A stretch of DNA of 64,000 nucleotides from Salinicoccus halodurans (GCF_900114445.1 NZ_FOTB01000001.1:616937-680936), one strand, 5' to 3'. Positions 48,757 through 59,675 are shown, numbered from the stretch's first letter. The notes: generated from the sequence alone by a model not told the origin. Made by a program: numbers and translations.

Positions 48757-50089
48757 GTATCTATCTGTGGGTGCTCTGACCAAGTACCTCAAATATAAAT
48801 TCGACCAGGACCCGTATTTGACACGGGTCTTTATCAAAGGCGAATTATCCAACGTGAAAAGACATACCAGCGGCCACATTTTTTTTGCTTTAAAAGATGG
48901 CAATGCTGTAATTCGGGCCATTATGTTCTCTCGGAGTGCTAGTGGCTTAAAATTTGAACCAGAGGAGGGACAGAGTGTCCTGCTCCAGGGTAGAATCAGT
49001 ATTTTCGAATCCAGTGGACAGTACCAGATTTACGTGGATTCCATGGAAATCGACGGCATAGGTATGCTGTTTGAACAACTGGAAAAAGACAAGAAGGAAC
49101 TGGACGGGAAAGGTTATTTTGATGCCGGGCATAAAAAGCCCCTTCCCAGGTACCCGGGTACTATCACAATCATCAGTTCAGAAACCAGCGCAGCATACCG
49201 GGATATGATCACCACACTGCGCCGCCGCTTCCCGCTTGTCAGAGTGTCAATGATCAATACTATGATGCAGGGCCGGGGAAGCAGGCAGGCGGTCATCGAC
49301 AGCCTGGATTACGCAGACAGTCTAAGCAGTGATGTCATCATACTCGCCCGCGGCGGCGGATCGATTGAAGATTTATGGACTTTCAATGAAAAGTCCGTTT
49401 CATTGAAAGTATTTGAAATGAAAACTCCTGTGATCACCGGAGTCGGTCATGAGACTGACACTACACTGGTTGATTTTGTTTCTGATGTCAGAGCCGCAAC
49501 ACCGACGGCAGCAGCAGAAGTTGCTGTACCTGACACCAGGGATATACAGGATAATCTCAGCAGTTTCGACACTTTCATGATGCGCAGTATGTCCAAAAAG
49601 ATTGAGTTCCATAGAAATCAACTGGAATCTCTGTCGAACTATTACAAATTAAAAAATCCTGAGCTTCTTTATGATCAGCAGACGGAAAAGCTGGCAACCC
49701 TCAGGATGAATCTCGATACAAGAGTTAATACGATACTGCGGGAAAAGAGATACCGTCAAAATAGCATAAAAGATAAAATAGAATATAATAGTCCCCGGCC
49801 GATGATTGAACGGTTCAAAGAAATACTTGGTGAATCAAAAGCACGTCTGGATGAAGAGATGGCCGATACGGTCACTGACAGAAAAAAGCAGCTTTCATCC
49901 ACAATTGAACTGCTCAACTCACTGAGTCCGACTAGCATACTGCTCCGGGGTTATTCATTCACTGCCAAAGATGGTAATATTGTCCGCAATTCGGAAACAC
50001 TTGCCCCGGGTGATGAGATAGAAACAACGTTGAGTGACGGGGAAATCACATCTAAAGTGACAGAGGTGAAAAACAATGTCAGAAAATAA
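48743..50089 (+). CDS. xseA: exodeoxyribonuclease VII large subunit
   Basis: 448 residues. N-terminal OB-fold (about 5-100: [29 protein letters not shown]), then the nuclease domain with [11 protein letters not shown] and VGHETDTTL, then a long coiled-coil and the C-terminal RGYSF segment. With XseB it degrades single-stranded DNA. Either ATG 48743 or ATG 48731 may be used; both overlap nusB and neither has a strong ribosome site. Confidence 0.95.
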   Translation: MENSKYLSVGALTKYLKYKFDQDPYLTRVFIKGELSNVKRHTSGHIFFALKDGNAVIRAIMFSRSASGLKFEPEEGQSVLLQGRISIFESSGQYQIYVDSMEIDGIGMLFEQLEKDKKELDGKGYFDAGHKKPLPRYPGTITIISSETSAAYRDMITTLRRRFPLVRVSMINTMMQGRGSRQAVIDSLDYADSLSSDVIILARGGGSIEDLWTFNEKSVSLKVFEMKTPVITGVGHETDTTLVDFVSDVRAATPTAAAEVAVPDTRDIQDNLSSFDTFMMRSMSKKIEFHRNQLESLSNYYKLKNPELLYDQQTEKLATLRMNLDTRVNTILREKRYRQNSIKDKIEYNSPRPMIERFKEILGESKARLDEEMADTVTDRKKQLSSTIELLNSLSPTSILLRGYSFTAKDGNIVRNSETLAPGDEIETTLSDGEITSKVTEVKNNVRK

Positions 50090-50285
50090 GACCGAGACTT
50101 TTGAAGAGAAAATGCAGACGCTGGAAAAGATTGTAAGACAGCTGGACGAAGATGAAGTTTCACTCGAAGAATCTCTCAAACTTTATCAAAGAGGGGTGGA
50201 ACTGTCTTCAGAATGTGATAAAATCCTGAAAAATGCCGAACTGAAAGTGGAAACCTTGAATCGAAAGGACGATGAGGATGAATGA
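50076..50285 (+). CDS. xseB: exodeoxyribonuclease VII small subunit
   Basis: 69 residues, helical hairpin. [16 protein letters not shown] and [15 protein letters not shown] are typical. Overlaps xseA by 14 bases and ispA by eight. An AGAGGTG ribosome site lies within xseA. Confidence 0.95.
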   Translation: MSENKTETFEEKMQTLEKIVRQLDEDEVSLEESLKLYQRGVELSSECDKILKNAELKVETLNRKDDEDE

Positions 50286-51156
50286 AGAGCTGAAGCACTA
50301 CAATGATAGAGCGGAAAATCTTATACTGAATCATCTTGAATCGGGTAATGTTTCCAAAATGATAAAGGATGCAAGCATCTATTCAATACAAGCTGGCGGA
50401 AAAAGATTCCGTCCCTATTTAGTATTTGCCACATTAAAGTCATTCGGGTTGGACCCGGCTGCAGGTCTGTCTGCTGCGGGTGCAATTGAAATGATCCATA
50501 CCTACTCATTGATCCATGATGATCTTCCTGCCATGGATGATGACAATTACAGACGCGGACAACTGACAAATCATAAAGTGCATGGAGAAGCAGTGGCAAT
50601 TCTGGCAGGGGATAATCTGCTTACAGAAAGCTTTAATGTCCTGGCAGAAGATGAATCACTGCCTGCTGATATCCGAATCCAGCTTGTCCAGGTCGTTTCC
50701 AGGGCTGCCGGCCAGTCAGGGATGATTGGAGGACAGATGCTGGATATAGAGGCAGAAGGGAAAAATATCACTATGGATGAATTGGTGATGATCCATCGCC
50801 ATAAGACAGGAAAACTGATCGTTGCTCCAATTGAATCCGCAGCAATCATTGCAGCTGCCGACGATGAAACCAAGGCTCTTCTGTTGAGATTCGCCGAATA
50901 TCTCGGCATCCTATTTCAGATCAGAGATGACATCCTGGACGTTGAAGGGGACATGTCTGTTACAGGCAAGCTGTCCGGAAGCGATGCACGTAAAGAAAAA
51001 GTTACATATGTAAGCACATATGGTCTCAATGGCGCAAAAGAACAATTGGAATTATTGAAGGATGACGCAGAAGAAATATTGGAAAATCTGTCTTCAAAAC
51101 TTGATACCGATGAGCTTTACAGCGTTCTGCAGATGTTTGCAGTAAGGGAACAGTGA
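50278..51156 (+). CDS. ispA: polyprenyl synthetase (farnesyl diphosphate synthase)
   Basis: 292 residues. The two aspartate-rich motifs DDLPAMDDD (about 80-88) and RDDILD (about 217-222) bind Mg-diphosphate; [10 protein letters not shown] is the IPP site. It condenses IPP and DMAPP from the MEP pathway (ispG, ispH, dxs also in this window). ATG 50278 sits nine bases after AAAGGA; ATG 50272 is too close. Confidence 0.95.
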   Translation: MNEELKHYNDRAENLILNHLESGNVSKMIKDASIYSIQAGGKRFRPYLVFATLKSFGLDPAAGLSAAGAIEMIHTYSLIHDDLPAMDDDNYRRGQLTNHKVHGEAVAILAGDNLLTESFNVLAEDESLPADIRIQLVQVVSRAAGQSGMIGGQMLDIEAEGKNITMDELVMIHRHKTGKLIVAPIESAAIIAAADDETKALLLRFAEYLGILFQIRDDILDVEGDMSVTGKLSGSDARKEKVTYVSTYGLNGAKEQLELLKDDAEEILENLSSKLDTDELYSVLQMFAVREQ

Positions 51157-51186
51157 TAATTCATTATAATGAATTATCATTTTTTG
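51154..51186 (+). terminator. palindromic terminator after ispA
   Basis: A perfect 26-bp palindrome of two 13-base arms (TGATAATTCATTA and its complement), beginning with the ispA stop codon and followed by TTTTTTG. AT-rich, so of moderate strength. Confidence 0.75.
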
Positions 51187-51247
51187 TTTTTTAGTATTAT
51201 CCAATAGTGGTATAATTGGCATTAGTAAATTCAAAGGTGGTTGCTAT

Positions 51248-53140
51248 ATGAACCTGTATAGTATAGAAAATCCATCATTTTTGAAAGGTAAAAGTGATGA
51301 AGAACTTAAAGAACTGGCACAGGACATCAGAGAATTCCTTATCCAGTCATGTTCCGAAACGGGCGGCCACATCGGCGCCAATCTCGGAGTAGTGGAATTG
51401 TCGATTGCACTGCATAAATATTTTGATTCACCGACAGATAAATTCATATTTGACGTTGGTCATCAGGCATATATCCATAAAATCTTAACAGGACGCATCA
51501 GTGGTTTTGATACACTGAGGCAATACAAGGGTTTGTGCGGTTTCCCCAAAGTTCGCGAATCAGAGCACGATGTCTGGGAAGCCGGTCATTCATCCACTTC
51601 TCTTTCAGCTGCGATGGGGATGGCAAAAGCGCGTGATATCCAAGGCGGAAGCCATCATGTAGTCCCTGTAATCGGTGACGGTGCATTAACAGGCGGCATG
51701 GCGCTTGAAGCACTCAATCATATTGGCTCCGACAGGACCAATATGACAATCATCCTAAATGATAATGAAATGAGTATTGCTCCTAATGTAGGAGCAATGC
51801 ATAACATGCTGGGCAGGATGCGCACAAATACACAGTACAATCGTGTGAAACATGATATTGAAGATTTCATTAATGGTCTTCCGCAGGTAGGTTCAAAACT
51901 CAGGGATATGGCAGACCGTATTAAAGACAGCATGAAATACCTTGTAGTCAATGGTATCTTCTTTGAAGAACTCGGCATAAAATATATCGGTCCGGTCGAT
52001 GGTCATGATTTTGAAGATCTTGCCCGGGCAATCAAATCATCCAAGGATTACAATGGTCCTGTTGTCGTGCACGTAATTACGAAAAAAGGAAAAGGGTATC
52101 ATCCTGCAGAAGCAGATAAGCTGGGAAAATGGCATGGTCTCGGTCCTTATAAAATTGATACCGGTGAAGTGCTCGGCAGTAAAACAACGCCTTCCTGGAG
52201 TGAATTCATGTCCAACACTGTCCTTGAATACGCAAAGGAAGACGATCGCATTGTCGCTATGACACCTGCAATGCCGGTGGGAAGCAAGCTTACGAAATTC
52301 CAAAATGAACTTCCGGAACGTTTCTTTGATGTAGGAATTGCTGAACAGCACGCCGTAACAATGGCAGGCGGTCTTGCAGCAGCCGGCATGAAACCTTATC
52401 TGGCAATCTATTCAACTTTCCTTCAGCGCGGTTATGATCAGCTTCTTCATGACGTTGACAGGCAAAACCTGAATGTAATGATCGGCATCGACCGGAGCGG
52501 TCTGGTAGGTGCTGACGGCGAAACACACCAGGGTGTGTTTGATATCAGTTTCATCTCGCCACTTCCGAATATGACACTCATGATGCCAAAAGATGAAGTG
52601 GAGGCCCGGCAGATGATAGACCTGTCGATCCGCCACGAAGGGCCGGCAGCCATACGCTATCCGAGAGGAAACGTAAAAGGATTGGATATGACAGAGGGAA
52701 GAGCATCATTCGAACTTGGAGAATGGGAGGAAGTCGTATCCGGTGAAGATATCGCAGTCATTTCATTCGGTCCGACATTGGATCTTGCCATCGCTGCCGC
52801 TGCCGCTCTCAAAGAGTCGGGCATTGATGCAAAAGTGATAAATGCAAGGTTCATCAAACCGCTCGATGAAAAAATGCTACTTTCACTCGGCGTTCAAAAT
52901 ATACCGATCGTTTCAGTAGAGGAGTCCATGCTCGCAGGCGGGCTTGGGAGCATGATCGCTTCGTTCATGGCAGATCATCATTTCACAAATCCTATAAAGC
53001 GCATCGGCATTGACAGCGAATATGTCGAGCATGGTGATGTAAATAAACTCCTTGACGATATCGGCATATCGGTCGGAAATATCATACTGCAGTCTAAAAC
53101 TTTACTGGAGCAGACCAATGAAAAAGAAATTAAGAATTGA
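51248..53140 (+). CDS. dxs: 1-deoxy-D-xylulose-5-phosphate synthase
   Basis: 630 residues. It condenses pyruvate and glyceraldehyde-3-phosphate, committing carbon to the MEP pathway. TPP-binding [18 protein letters not shown] and the downstream NDN; catalytic HQAY; transketolase central and C-terminal domains with [15 protein letters not shown] and [22 protein letters not shown] precedes the ATG. Overlaps tlyA by 23 bases. Confidence 0.97.
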   Translation: MNLYSIENPSFLKGKSDEELKELAQDIREFLIQSCSETGGHIGANLGVVELSIALHKYFDSPTDKFIFDVGHQAYIHKILTGRISGFDTLRQYKGLCGFPKVRESEHDVWEAGHSSTSLSAAMGMAKARDIQGGSHHVVPVIGDGALTGGMALEALNHIGSDRTNMTIILNDNEMSIAPNVGAMHNMLGRMRTNTQYNRVKHDIEDFINGLPQVGSKLRDMADRIKDSMKYLVVNGIFFEELGIKYIGPVDGHDFEDLARAIKSSKDYNGPVVVHVITKKGKGYHPAEADKLGKWHGLGPYKIDTGEVLGSKTTPSWSEFMSNTVLEYAKEDDRIVAMTPAMPVGSKLTKFQNELPERFFDVGIAEQHAVTMAGGLAAAGMKPYLAIYSTFLQRGYDQLLHDVDRQNLNVMIGIDRSGLVGADGETHQGVFDISFISPLPNMTLMMPKDEVEARQMIDLSIRHEGPAAIRYPRGNVKGLDMTEGRASFELGEWEEVVSGEDIAVISFGPTLDLAIAAAAALKESGIDAKVINARFIKPLDEKMLLSLGVQNIPIVSVEESMLAGGLGSMIASFMADHHFTNPIKRIGIDSEYVEHGDVNKLLDDIGISVGNIILQSKTLLEQTNEKEIKN

Positions 53141-53909
53141 TGAATATATTCATCAGGAATTCAATTTTGGTTCATTGGAAGATATCAGAAGAATCATAAT
53201 GGCAGGAAAAGTGCTGAATAACGATACACCCGTATATAAACCTTCTGAAACCATTGAGACGGCGAAAGCAAACATCCGTTTTAAAAATATCCGTCCTTTT
53301 GTTTCGAGGGGTGGTATAAAACTTAAGCACGCTTTGGAAGTCTTCGATCTGAAAATAGAAGGCAGCGTTGTCGCAGATATCGGTAGTTCGACCGGCGGTT
53401 TCACCGACTGCGCATTGAAAAATGGCGCTGTGCATGTCTACGCCATCGATGTCGGTACAAATCAACTGGACTACAGGCTCCGAACGGACAAAAAGGTCAC
53501 TGTAATGGAACAGACCAATTTCAAAAATACCGTGCATGGGGATTTCAAGGATAAACCTGTTGTTTTTACGATTGATGTTTCATTTACCTCAATCGTTCCT
53601 ATCCTGCGGCACATAGTGGATTTATTTGATCATGAATATGACATCATTGCACTCATCAAACCCCAGTTCGAATCCTATTTGGAGGAAAGGGAAGAAGATG
53701 GGATCATACATTCTTTGGAAACTCACGAAGCTGTGGTTACCAGAGTGATAGATGAATGTACCAGACTCGGACTCACTTCTATTGCTCTTGACCGTTCCCC
53801 GATAAAAGGGGGCAAAGGCAACATTGAATATTTATTGCATTTGAATCATGGAAGAACTGACTTGAAATCCATTGATGAGAAAGGCATTCGGCCAATTATT
53901 TTCGGCTGA
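53118..53909 (+). CDS. tlyA: TlyA family rRNA (cytidine-2'-O)-methyltransferase/haemolysin-like (YqxC)
   Basis: 263 residues. N-terminal S4 RNA-binding domain (about 1-60, [10 protein letters not shown]) and FtsJ-like methyltransferase domain with SAM motif [11 protein letters not shown] (about 91-101), then [10 protein letters not shown]. Family members methylate 16S/23S rRNA; firmicute YqxC is less studied. ATG 53118 gives the standard N-terminus; earlier in-frame starts lie within dxs. Confidence 0.9.
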   Translation: MKKKLRIDEYIHQEFNFGSLEDIRRIIMAGKVLNNDTPVYKPSETIETAKANIRFKNIRPFVSRGGIKLKHALEVFDLKIEGSVVADIGSSTGGFTDCALKNGAVHVYAIDVGTNQLDYRLRTDKKVTVMEQTNFKNTVHGDFKDKPVVFTIDVSFTSIVPILRHIVDLFDHEYDIIALIKPQFESYLEEREEDGIIHSLETHEAVVTRVIDECTRLGLTSIALDRSPIKGGKGNIEYLLHLNHGRTDLKSIDEKGIRPIIFG

Positions 53910-53921
53910 ATGCTCTTTTTT
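53884..53921 (+). terminator. terminator overlapping the end of tlyA
   Basis: GCATTCGGCC (53884-53893) with GGCTGAATGC (53904-53913, one G-U), followed by TCTTTTTTG. The tlyA stop codon lies in the right arm. Confidence 0.85.
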
Positions 53922-53949
53922 GTGTTATATTCATAAGCTTTATGATATT

Positions 53950-53965
53950 ATATGAATAAATATAC
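53950..53965 (+). promoter_or_regulatory. candidate ARG box upstream of argR
   Basis: ATATGAATAAATATAC, identical to the 16 bases upstream of argG at 27271 and close to the Bacillus ARG box. It sits 25 bases before the argR start, consistent with autoregulation. Confidence 0.65.
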
Positions 53966-53989
53966 AACGGGAATCGAGGAGGACAGCCC

Positions 53990-54442
53990 ATGTCAAATAA
54001 GTCAATAAGGCAGATTAAAATCAGAGAAATCATTTCAAATGGAAAAGTCGAGACGCAGGAGGACCTGGTGGAAAAATTGAATGTATATAACTTCAATGTT
54101 ACACAGGCCACTGTATCCCGGGATATTAAAGAGCTACAGTTGATAAAAGTTCCTACACCGAGTGGATCTTATATCTACAGTATGCCAAAAGACAGGAAGT
54201 TCCATCCTCTGGAAAAACTCGGGAGATATTTGATGGACAGTTTTGTGAAACTTGATTATACAGGTAATCTCCTTGTTCTTAAAACACTGCCTGGCAACGC
54301 CCAATCCATCGGAGCCATAATTGACCAGCTGGAGTGGGAAGAAGTCATTGGTACAATATGCGGCGATGATACCTGTCTGTTGATTTGCAGGGATGAAGAG
54401 GCACAACTGGAAATTAAGGACCGAATCTTTAATCTGATTTAA
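53990..54442 (+). CDS. argR: arginine repressor ArgR/AhrC
   Basis: 150 residues. N-terminal winged helix (about 1-70; [15 protein letters not shown] is the recognition region) and C-terminal arginine-binding hexamerisation domain with [12 protein letters not shown] (about 123-134). It represses arginine synthesis when arginine is abundant. GAGGAGGACAG precedes the ATG. Conserved tlyA-argR-recN order. Confidence 0.96.
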   Translation: MSNKSIRQIKIREIISNGKVETQEDLVEKLNVYNFNVTQATVSRDIKELQLIKVPTPSGSYIYSMPKDRKFHPLEKLGRYLMDSFVKLDYTGNLLVLKTLPGNAQSIGAIIDQLEWEEVIGTICGDDTCLLICRDEEAQLEIKDRIFNLI

Positions 54443-54456
54443 TTGGAGTGGTAACT

Positions 54457-56118
54457 TTGCTCATACGTCTGAATATAAAGAACTTTGCAGTACTCAAAAA
54501 TATTGAGCTTGAATTTAATAATGGTCTGACAGTAATTTCCGGAGAATCCGGTGCCGGAAAATCCATGATCATCGAGGCGATCAGATATCTTTATGGAAAA
54601 AGGGCCTCGGTCGAGGATATAAGGTTTGAGACGGAAGGTGCTGTAATCGAAGGAGTATTTGATTTCCCTGAATCCCGGGAAGTAAGAAAACTTCTGGCCG
54701 AAAATGACATTCCTCAAGAAGAACTTTACATTGTCAGACGTGAAATTATGCAAAATAGAAAAAGCATCATCAAAATCAATTCCCGTATGATCACTTTGGG
54801 GGCACTCAGGAATATCATGAATGAAGTCATCAGCATTCATTCACAATCCTCTCAGAATGAAGCGTTGGAGTATGGAATGCATATTGTCTATCTGGACCGT
54901 TTCATAGGTATCCATGAAGAGGAAAAATATAAACTCTATAAAGAAAGTTACAAAAAATTCAAAGCACTTGAAGAAAAAATACAGGATCTGGAATACAAGG
55001 ATCGGAACCGCATGCAGCAGCTTGAGCTCTACAGGCACCAGTACGATGAGCTTTCATCAATGGGTTTGGTACATGGAGAGGAAGAGCAGCTGGAAGAGGA
55101 AATCAGCTATTTCAATAATTACGAAAAGATCCACGATACACTTTCCATTATGAGGACCCAGCTGGACTCGGAATATTCCCCGCAGGTCATGTTGTATGAA
55201 ATCCATAAATCTATCGAAACCATGAGTAAGTTCGATGAGACATATACAGCTTTCACAGAGACGATTTTAGAATCCTATCATCTGTTGAACGAGCTGGACA
55301 GCAAGGTGTCGGGCGACTTATCAAATGTTGATTACGATGAAGGAACGTATAATGAAAAACAGCTGAGGCTCGCTTCTATAAATAATCTTAAACGTAAGTA
55401 TAACAAGACGACTGAGGAGCTGATTGATCTTAGGGAATCATTGAACGAAGATATCATGCAGCTCGAAAATATCGCCCAGTCATTTGAGAAGTTGGAAAGT
55501 GAAAAATCAGCTGCACTCGATGAAATGGAAAAACTGGCCAGCTTTCTCCAAAATTACAGAGTGGAACGTAAACATTTCCTTGAAAACCGTATAAAGAAAG
55601 AGCTTCATGATTTGGATATGCCGGATGCCGACTTCGAAATAGAAGTTAAAGAGGGGACATTCAATCAAAGAGGATATTCAGATGTTAAGTTTCTATTCTC
55701 ACCGAATAAAGGAGAGCCTCTGAAATCGATGAACAGCATTGCTTCCGGTGGGGAAATATCCAGGGTGATGCTTGCCCTGAGGACAATATTCACAGAATTT
55801 GACAGGCATTCGCTGCTCATTCTCGATGAGATAGACACTGGAGTGAGCGGAGCTGTAGCTACAAAGATGTCAGAAAAGATGAAATTGCTGTCCAAAGCCA
55901 GACAGGTACTGGTCATCTCCCATCTGCCGCAAGCTGCAGCTGTTGCTGATAATCATCTGTATGTGTCCAAGAAAACCATGGGCGCGCGGACTGTTTCCAC
56001 GGCTGAATATTTGGATGAAAGCGCACATGTATATGAAATTGCACGAATGATGAGCGGTTCCGATGTCACTGATGCAGCCCTTGAAAATGCAAAGACTCTC
56101 ATCGAAGGACAAAAATAA
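54457..56118 (+). CDS. recN: DNA repair protein RecN
   Basis: 553 residues, SMC-like. N-terminal ATPase half with Walker A GESGAGKS (about 28-35), central coiled coils (about 150-360) and C-terminal half with SGGEISRVMLALR signature and LLILDEIDTGVSG Walker B. It acts early at double-strand breaks. TTG 54457 is chosen (TTGGAGTGG eight bases upstream); GTG 54448 overlaps the ribosome site. The Walker A has Ser where many relatives have Thr (GETGAGKS). Confidence 0.95.
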   Translation: MLIRLNIKNFAVLKNIELEFNNGLTVISGESGAGKSMIIEAIRYLYGKRASVEDIRFETEGAVIEGVFDFPESREVRKLLAENDIPQEELYIVRREIMQNRKSIIKINSRMITLGALRNIMNEVISIHSQSSQNEALEYGMHIVYLDRFIGIHEEEKYKLYKESYKKFKALEEKIQDLEYKDRNRMQQLELYRHQYDELSSMGLVHGEEEQLEEEISYFNNYEKIHDTLSIMRTQLDSEYSPQVMLYEIHKSIETMSKFDETYTAFTETILESYHLLNELDSKVSGDLSNVDYDEGTYNEKQLRLASINNLKRKYNKTTEELIDLRESLNEDIMQLENIAQSFEKLESEKSAALDEMEKLASFLQNYRVERKHFLENRIKKELHDLDMPDADFEIEVKEGTFNQRGYSDVKFLFSPNKGEPLKSMNSIASGGEISRVMLALRTIFTEFDRHSLLILDEIDTGVSGAVATKMSEKMKLLSKARQVLVISHLPQAAAVADNHLYVSKKTMGARTVSTAEYLDESAHVYEIARMMSGSDVTDAALENAKTLIEGQK

Positions 56119-56150
56119 GAGGCGGACATCAATCAGTCCGCCTCTTTATT
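56114..56150. terminator. bidirectional terminator between recN and yqzF
   Basis: AATAAGAGGCGGAC pairs with GTCCGCCTCTTTATT (56137-56150), giving a stem of about 14 bp with a short loop. It serves both strands. Confidence 0.9.
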
Positions 56151-56414
56151 GTTTCCCTGAGCCTTCCGACTTTGCCGGGATTGTTCTATAAACCGTTCCG
56201 ACACCCTTTTATTCTTCCTTTCACGGTGCAGTATATAACCGCCAATGAACCATACGCCGAAAATTGTCAGCCCAAGACCGACAACAAATTGAACGACTGT
56301 CAGTGTAAAGGGATCATTGACTACCCCGAACATGCTGTCTCTCATATATTTAATTCCCAGTCCCGCAAGGAATACAGGAACAATCAGTATAACCAATGCA
56401 ATCATTTTTCTCAT
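56133..56414 (-). CDS. yqzF: DUF2627 membrane protein (YqzF)
   Basis: 93 residues with two membrane helices (about 5-22 and 38-62), then a basic cytoplasmic tail (HRERKNKRVSERF). MRKMIALVILIVPVFLAG and GIKYMRDSMFG are typical of YqzF. The same gene lies between recN and the bkd locus in Bacillus. Function unknown. GGTGATTTC is a weak ribosome site. Confidence 0.85.
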   Translation of the reverse strand: MRKMIALVILIVPVFLAGLGIKYMRDSMFGVVNDPFTLTVVQFVVGLGLTIFGVWFIGGYILHRERKNKRVSERFIEQSRQSRKAQGNNKEAD

Positions 56415-56491
56415 GAAATCACCCGGAATTCTAATAGATAATACACATTATACATGAACAAAACTTCAGTTTAAAATAAATCATTCTTTTA

Positions 56492-56553
56492 AAACTTCTG
56501 AATATTCCATGTTTCGGTAAAATCATGTATTTTGATTTAGGGATATGTATAAT
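56492..56553 (+). promoter_or_regulatory. putative CodY site and -10 element of the bkd operon
   Basis: AAACTTCTGAATATT (56492-56506) matches the CodY motif AATTTTCWGAAAATT at 12 of 15 bases. TATAAT is at 56548-56553, 24 bases before ptb. No -24/-12 sigma-54 promoter is seen. Confidence 0.42.
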
Positions 56554-56576
56554 AAAATATATGGGGAGGGGACATA

Positions 56577-57476
56577 ATGAAGTTTGATGAAATATTCGAA
56601 GAGTACAAACATGAAATGACAACGCTTTCAATTTGCAAAGCGGCCGATATGGATGTGCTCAAACCTGTTCTTCGTCTTTTCAAAGAAACGAATATGAGAT
56701 TTCATCTTGTGGATGATAAGTCCAGACTTGAAGAAATGCTCGAAACACTTGACGAAGAACTTATTGATGGCAACCGGATGATCGTCCATCATTCTGCAAC
56801 TGATGAAGAAGCAGCAACAATTGCTGTAGGTCTCGCTGCAGAAGGTAAAGCAGATATTCTCATGAAGGGGCTGATTTCAACCTCGACGATCTTAAAGGAA
56901 GTATTGAATAAATCGCACGGTCTTATCCAAGACCGCATTCTGAGCCATGTTGCATTATTCGACCTTCCGAATTACCATAAAGCTGTACTGCTCAGTGATG
57001 CAGCAATGAATATTGCGCCTGACGCTGAGCAGAAAACAGCAATTATACGTAATGCTGCAGAGACCGGTCATAAATTGGGGATGGAAAGACCTAAGGTCGC
57101 GCTATTGGCAGCTGTAGAAAAAGTGAACAGAAAAATATCATCTACAATAGATGCCGAAACAATTATAGAAGCGGACGGACTTGCCGATCTGGATATATCA
57201 ATCGACGGTCCACTGCAGTATGACCTCGCAATATCAAAAGAGTCAGCTGAACATAAAAACTTAGAATCTGAAGTCGCAGGGGATGCAGATATACTTATAG
57301 CCCACAATATCGATGCGGGCAACGTGCTGTACAAGGCGCTTGTTTATTCAGCAAATGCCAGGGTTGCATCTGTTATTACTGGCGCAAGTTTACCAATAGT
57401 ATTAACATCAAGAGCAGATAGTGCGGAAGATAAATATAATTCAATAAGGCTTGCAATGAAGATTTCACAAAATTAA
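56577..57476 (+). CDS. ptb: phosphate butyryltransferase
   Basis: 299 residues, phosphate acetyl/butyryltransferase family. It swaps CoA for phosphate on butyryl-, isobutyryl- or isovaleryl-CoA. GKADILMKGLISTSTILKEVLN, HVALFDLP and LLSDAAMNI are characteristic. GGGGAGGGG precedes the ATG. With buk it converts branched acyl-CoA into free acid plus ATP. First gene of ptb-bcd-buk-lpdV-bkdAA-bkdAB-bkdB. Confidence 0.93.
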   Translation: MKFDEIFEEYKHEMTTLSICKAADMDVLKPVLRLFKETNMRFHLVDDKSRLEEMLETLDEELIDGNRMIVHHSATDEEAATIAVGLAAEGKADILMKGLISTSTILKEVLNKSHGLIQDRILSHVALFDLPNYHKAVLLSDAAMNIAPDAEQKTAIIRNAAETGHKLGMERPKVALLAAVEKVNRKISSTIDAETIIEADGLADLDISIDGPLQYDLAISKESAEHKNLESEVAGDADILIAHNIDAGNVLYKALVYSANARVASVITGASLPIVLTSRADSAEDKYNSIRLAMKISQN

Positions 57477-57494
57477 ACAACGGGAGTGCTTATA

Positions 57495-58589
57495 ATGATA
57501 TTTGATAAAATGGTAGAGTTTGATTATGAACAATTGGTATTCTGTCACGATGAGACAAGCGGTCTGAAAGCAATCATCTGTATACATGACACTACACTCG
57601 GGCCGGCTCTGGGCGGATGCAGGATGTGGAATTATGAAACAGAAGAAGAGGCGATTGAAGACGTACTGCGCCTTGCCCGGGGCATGACTTATAAAAATGC
57701 TGCAGCAGGACTTAATCTGGGTGGCGGTAAAACAGTTGTAATCGGAGATGCCAAAAAAGATAAATCCGAAGCTTTCTTCAGAGCGTTGGGCAGATATGTT
57801 AACAGCCTGAACGGCAGATATATCACTGCAGAAGATGTGGGTACCACAGTGGCTGATATGGATCTTATCTATCAGGAGACCCCTTATGTCTGCGGAATGA
57901 GCGAATCCTATGGTACAGGCGGCAATCCAAGTCCGATGACGGCATTCGGAGTTTATATGGCGATGAAACGAACTGCCAAAGAAGCTTTCGATGACGATTC
58001 CCTCGAAGGCAGGACAATTGCTGTTCAGGGTGTAGGAAATGTTTCTTACAGTCTCTGCAGACATCTTCATGAAGAAGGTGCAAAACTCGTCGTTACGGAT
58101 ATCAGCCAGGAGGCCATTGACCGTGCCGTTAATGATTTTGGTGCAAAAGCCGTTGGGATTGAAGAAATATACGATGTGGAGGCGGATATTTTCGCACCTT
58201 GTGCACTCGGAGGCGTCCTGAACGATGAAACTATTCCAGCTCTGAAAGTCAAAGCGGTATGTGGCAGTGCCAACAACCAGCTTCTTGAAGAGGATAAGCA
58301 CGGTGAACTGCTTCAGCAGCGCGGTATCGTTTACGCACCTGACTATGTCGTCAATTGCGGCGGCGTAATCAACGTGGCTGATGAACTTCAGGGATATAAC
58401 AAAGAACGTGCCAAATCCAAAGTGGAAGGTATTTATGACCAGATGGATAAAATATTCAACATTGCCAGGCGTGACAGGATAACGCCGGCAGTTGCAGCAG
58501 ACAGACTTGCAGAGGAACGTATCGAGAGCATGATGCGTGTGAAAAGCACATTTTCACAAAATGAAATCACACCCCTCAGCAGGAGGTAG
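57495..58589 (+). CDS. bcd: leucine (branched-chain amino acid) dehydrogenase
   Basis: 364 residues. NAD-dependent oxidative deamination of Leu, Val and Ile to 2-oxoacids, feeding the Bkd complex. Catalytic lysine in [14 protein letters not shown] (about 76-89), dinucleotide fold [12 protein letters not shown] (about 176-187), and [14 protein letters not shown] 57495 follows CGGGAGTG; the TTG/ATG codons at 57486 lie within that ribosome site. Confidence 0.95.
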   Translation: MIFDKMVEFDYEQLVFCHDETSGLKAIICIHDTTLGPALGGCRMWNYETEEEAIEDVLRLARGMTYKNAAAGLNLGGGKTVVIGDAKKDKSEAFFRALGRYVNSLNGRYITAEDVGTTVADMDLIYQETPYVCGMSESYGTGGNPSPMTAFGVYMAMKRTAKEAFDDDSLEGRTIAVQGVGNVSYSLCRHLHEEGAKLVVTDISQEAIDRAVNDFGAKAVGIEEIYDVEADIFAPCALGGVLNDETIPALKVKAVCGSANNQLLEEDKHGELLQQRGIVYAPDYVVNCGGVINVADELQGYNKERAKSKVEGIYDQMDKIFNIARRDRITPAVAADRLAEERIESMMRVKSTFSQNEITPLSRR

Positions 58590-58598
58590 CCGCGACTG

Positions 58599-59663
58599 AT
58601 GCGATATAATATTCTCGTTCTCAACCTTGGGAGTACATCCACCAAAGTTGCGATTTACAATAATTTGAACAGCCTTGCCGAAGAAACTCTCAGACATCCT
58701 TCATCTGAAACTGTTAAACCCATGCCGGAACAGATTGAATATCGGTTGAAAGCGATTCTCGGATTTCTGACTGAGCAGAACTTTGATCCATCCACCATCG
58801 ATATTGTGAGTGCGCGCGGAGGCACACTCAAGCCGATTGAAGGCGGCACTTACAACATCAATGACCAGATGGTGACAGATCTCCTCGAAAGCAGATACGG
58901 CAGACATGCTTCAAATATGAGCGGTCTCATAGCGGACAGGTTCAGAAACAAATATGACTGCAAAGCTGTAATCACCGACCCGGTAGTCGTCGATGAGCTT
59001 GTAGATGAAGTTCGTATGACTGGATTGAAAGGCATTGAACGAAAATCGATTTTTCATGCGCTGAACCAGAAAGCCGTTGCGAGAAAATATGCCGAATCAG
59101 TTCATAAAGATTATGAAGATATAAATGTTATCATATGTCATATGGGCGGAGGCATTACTGCGGGGGCGCACAGAAGAGGGAGAGTCATAGATGTAAATGA
59201 CGGACTTTCCGGTGAAGGGCCGATGAGTCCGAACAGAACCGGTTCACTTCCCAATGGTGCATTCGCAAAATATGTCATCGATCATCAACTGGACTATGAC
59301 TCAGCTTATGAACTCATTACTAAAAAGGGCGGATTCATGTCTCTTGCGGGCACACAGGACGCTCTTGAACTGGAAAAACAGGCACTTTCGGGCGATGGCA
59401 GTGCCATAGCGATATACGAGGCGATGGCAGTGCAGATTGCCAAAGAAATTGCCGCCCGGGCGGCAATTTTAAAAGGCGAAACCGAGCAGATCATTTTTAC
59501 AGGCGGTCTCGCATACAGTGAATATCTCATCAACCTTATAAACCCGTATATTTCATTTATCGCACCGATCACCGTCTATCCGGGAGAGGAAGAGATGAGT
59601 GCATTGGCTGAGGGCGCGTATCGCGTGATAAGCGGTGAAGAAAGCATGAAGACCTACGAATAG
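58599..59663 (+). CDS. buk: butyrate kinase
   Basis: 354 residues, acetate/propionate kinase superfamily. NLGSTSTKVAIY (about 6-17), ICHMGGGITAGAH (about 180-192) and IIFTGGLAYSEYL mark the ASKHA fold. It makes ATP from butyryl- or branched acyl-phosphate. CAGGAGGTAG precedes the ATG. Confidence 0.94.
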   Translation: MRYNILVLNLGSTSTKVAIYNNLNSLAEETLRHPSSETVKPMPEQIEYRLKAILGFLTEQNFDPSTIDIVSARGGTLKPIEGGTYNINDQMVTDLLESRYGRHASNMSGLIADRFRNKYDCKAVITDPVVVDELVDEVRMTGLKGIERKSIFHALNQKAVARKYAESVHKDYEDINVIICHMGGGITAGAHRRGRVIDVNDGLSGEGPMSPNRTGSLPNGAFAKYVIDHQLDYDSAYELITKKGGFMSLAGTQDALELEKQALSGDGSAIAIYEAMAVQIAKEIAARAAILKGETEQIIFTGGLAYSEYLINLINPYISFIAPITVYPGEEEMSALAEGAYRVISGEESMKTYE

Positions 59664-59675
59664 GAGTGAAACTGA

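Noticed and set aside
56430-56576. Possible sigma-54 (-24/-12) promoter before ptb, as in Bacillus
   Set aside because: No TGGCA-N7-TTGC-like pair is present; a TATAAT element is.
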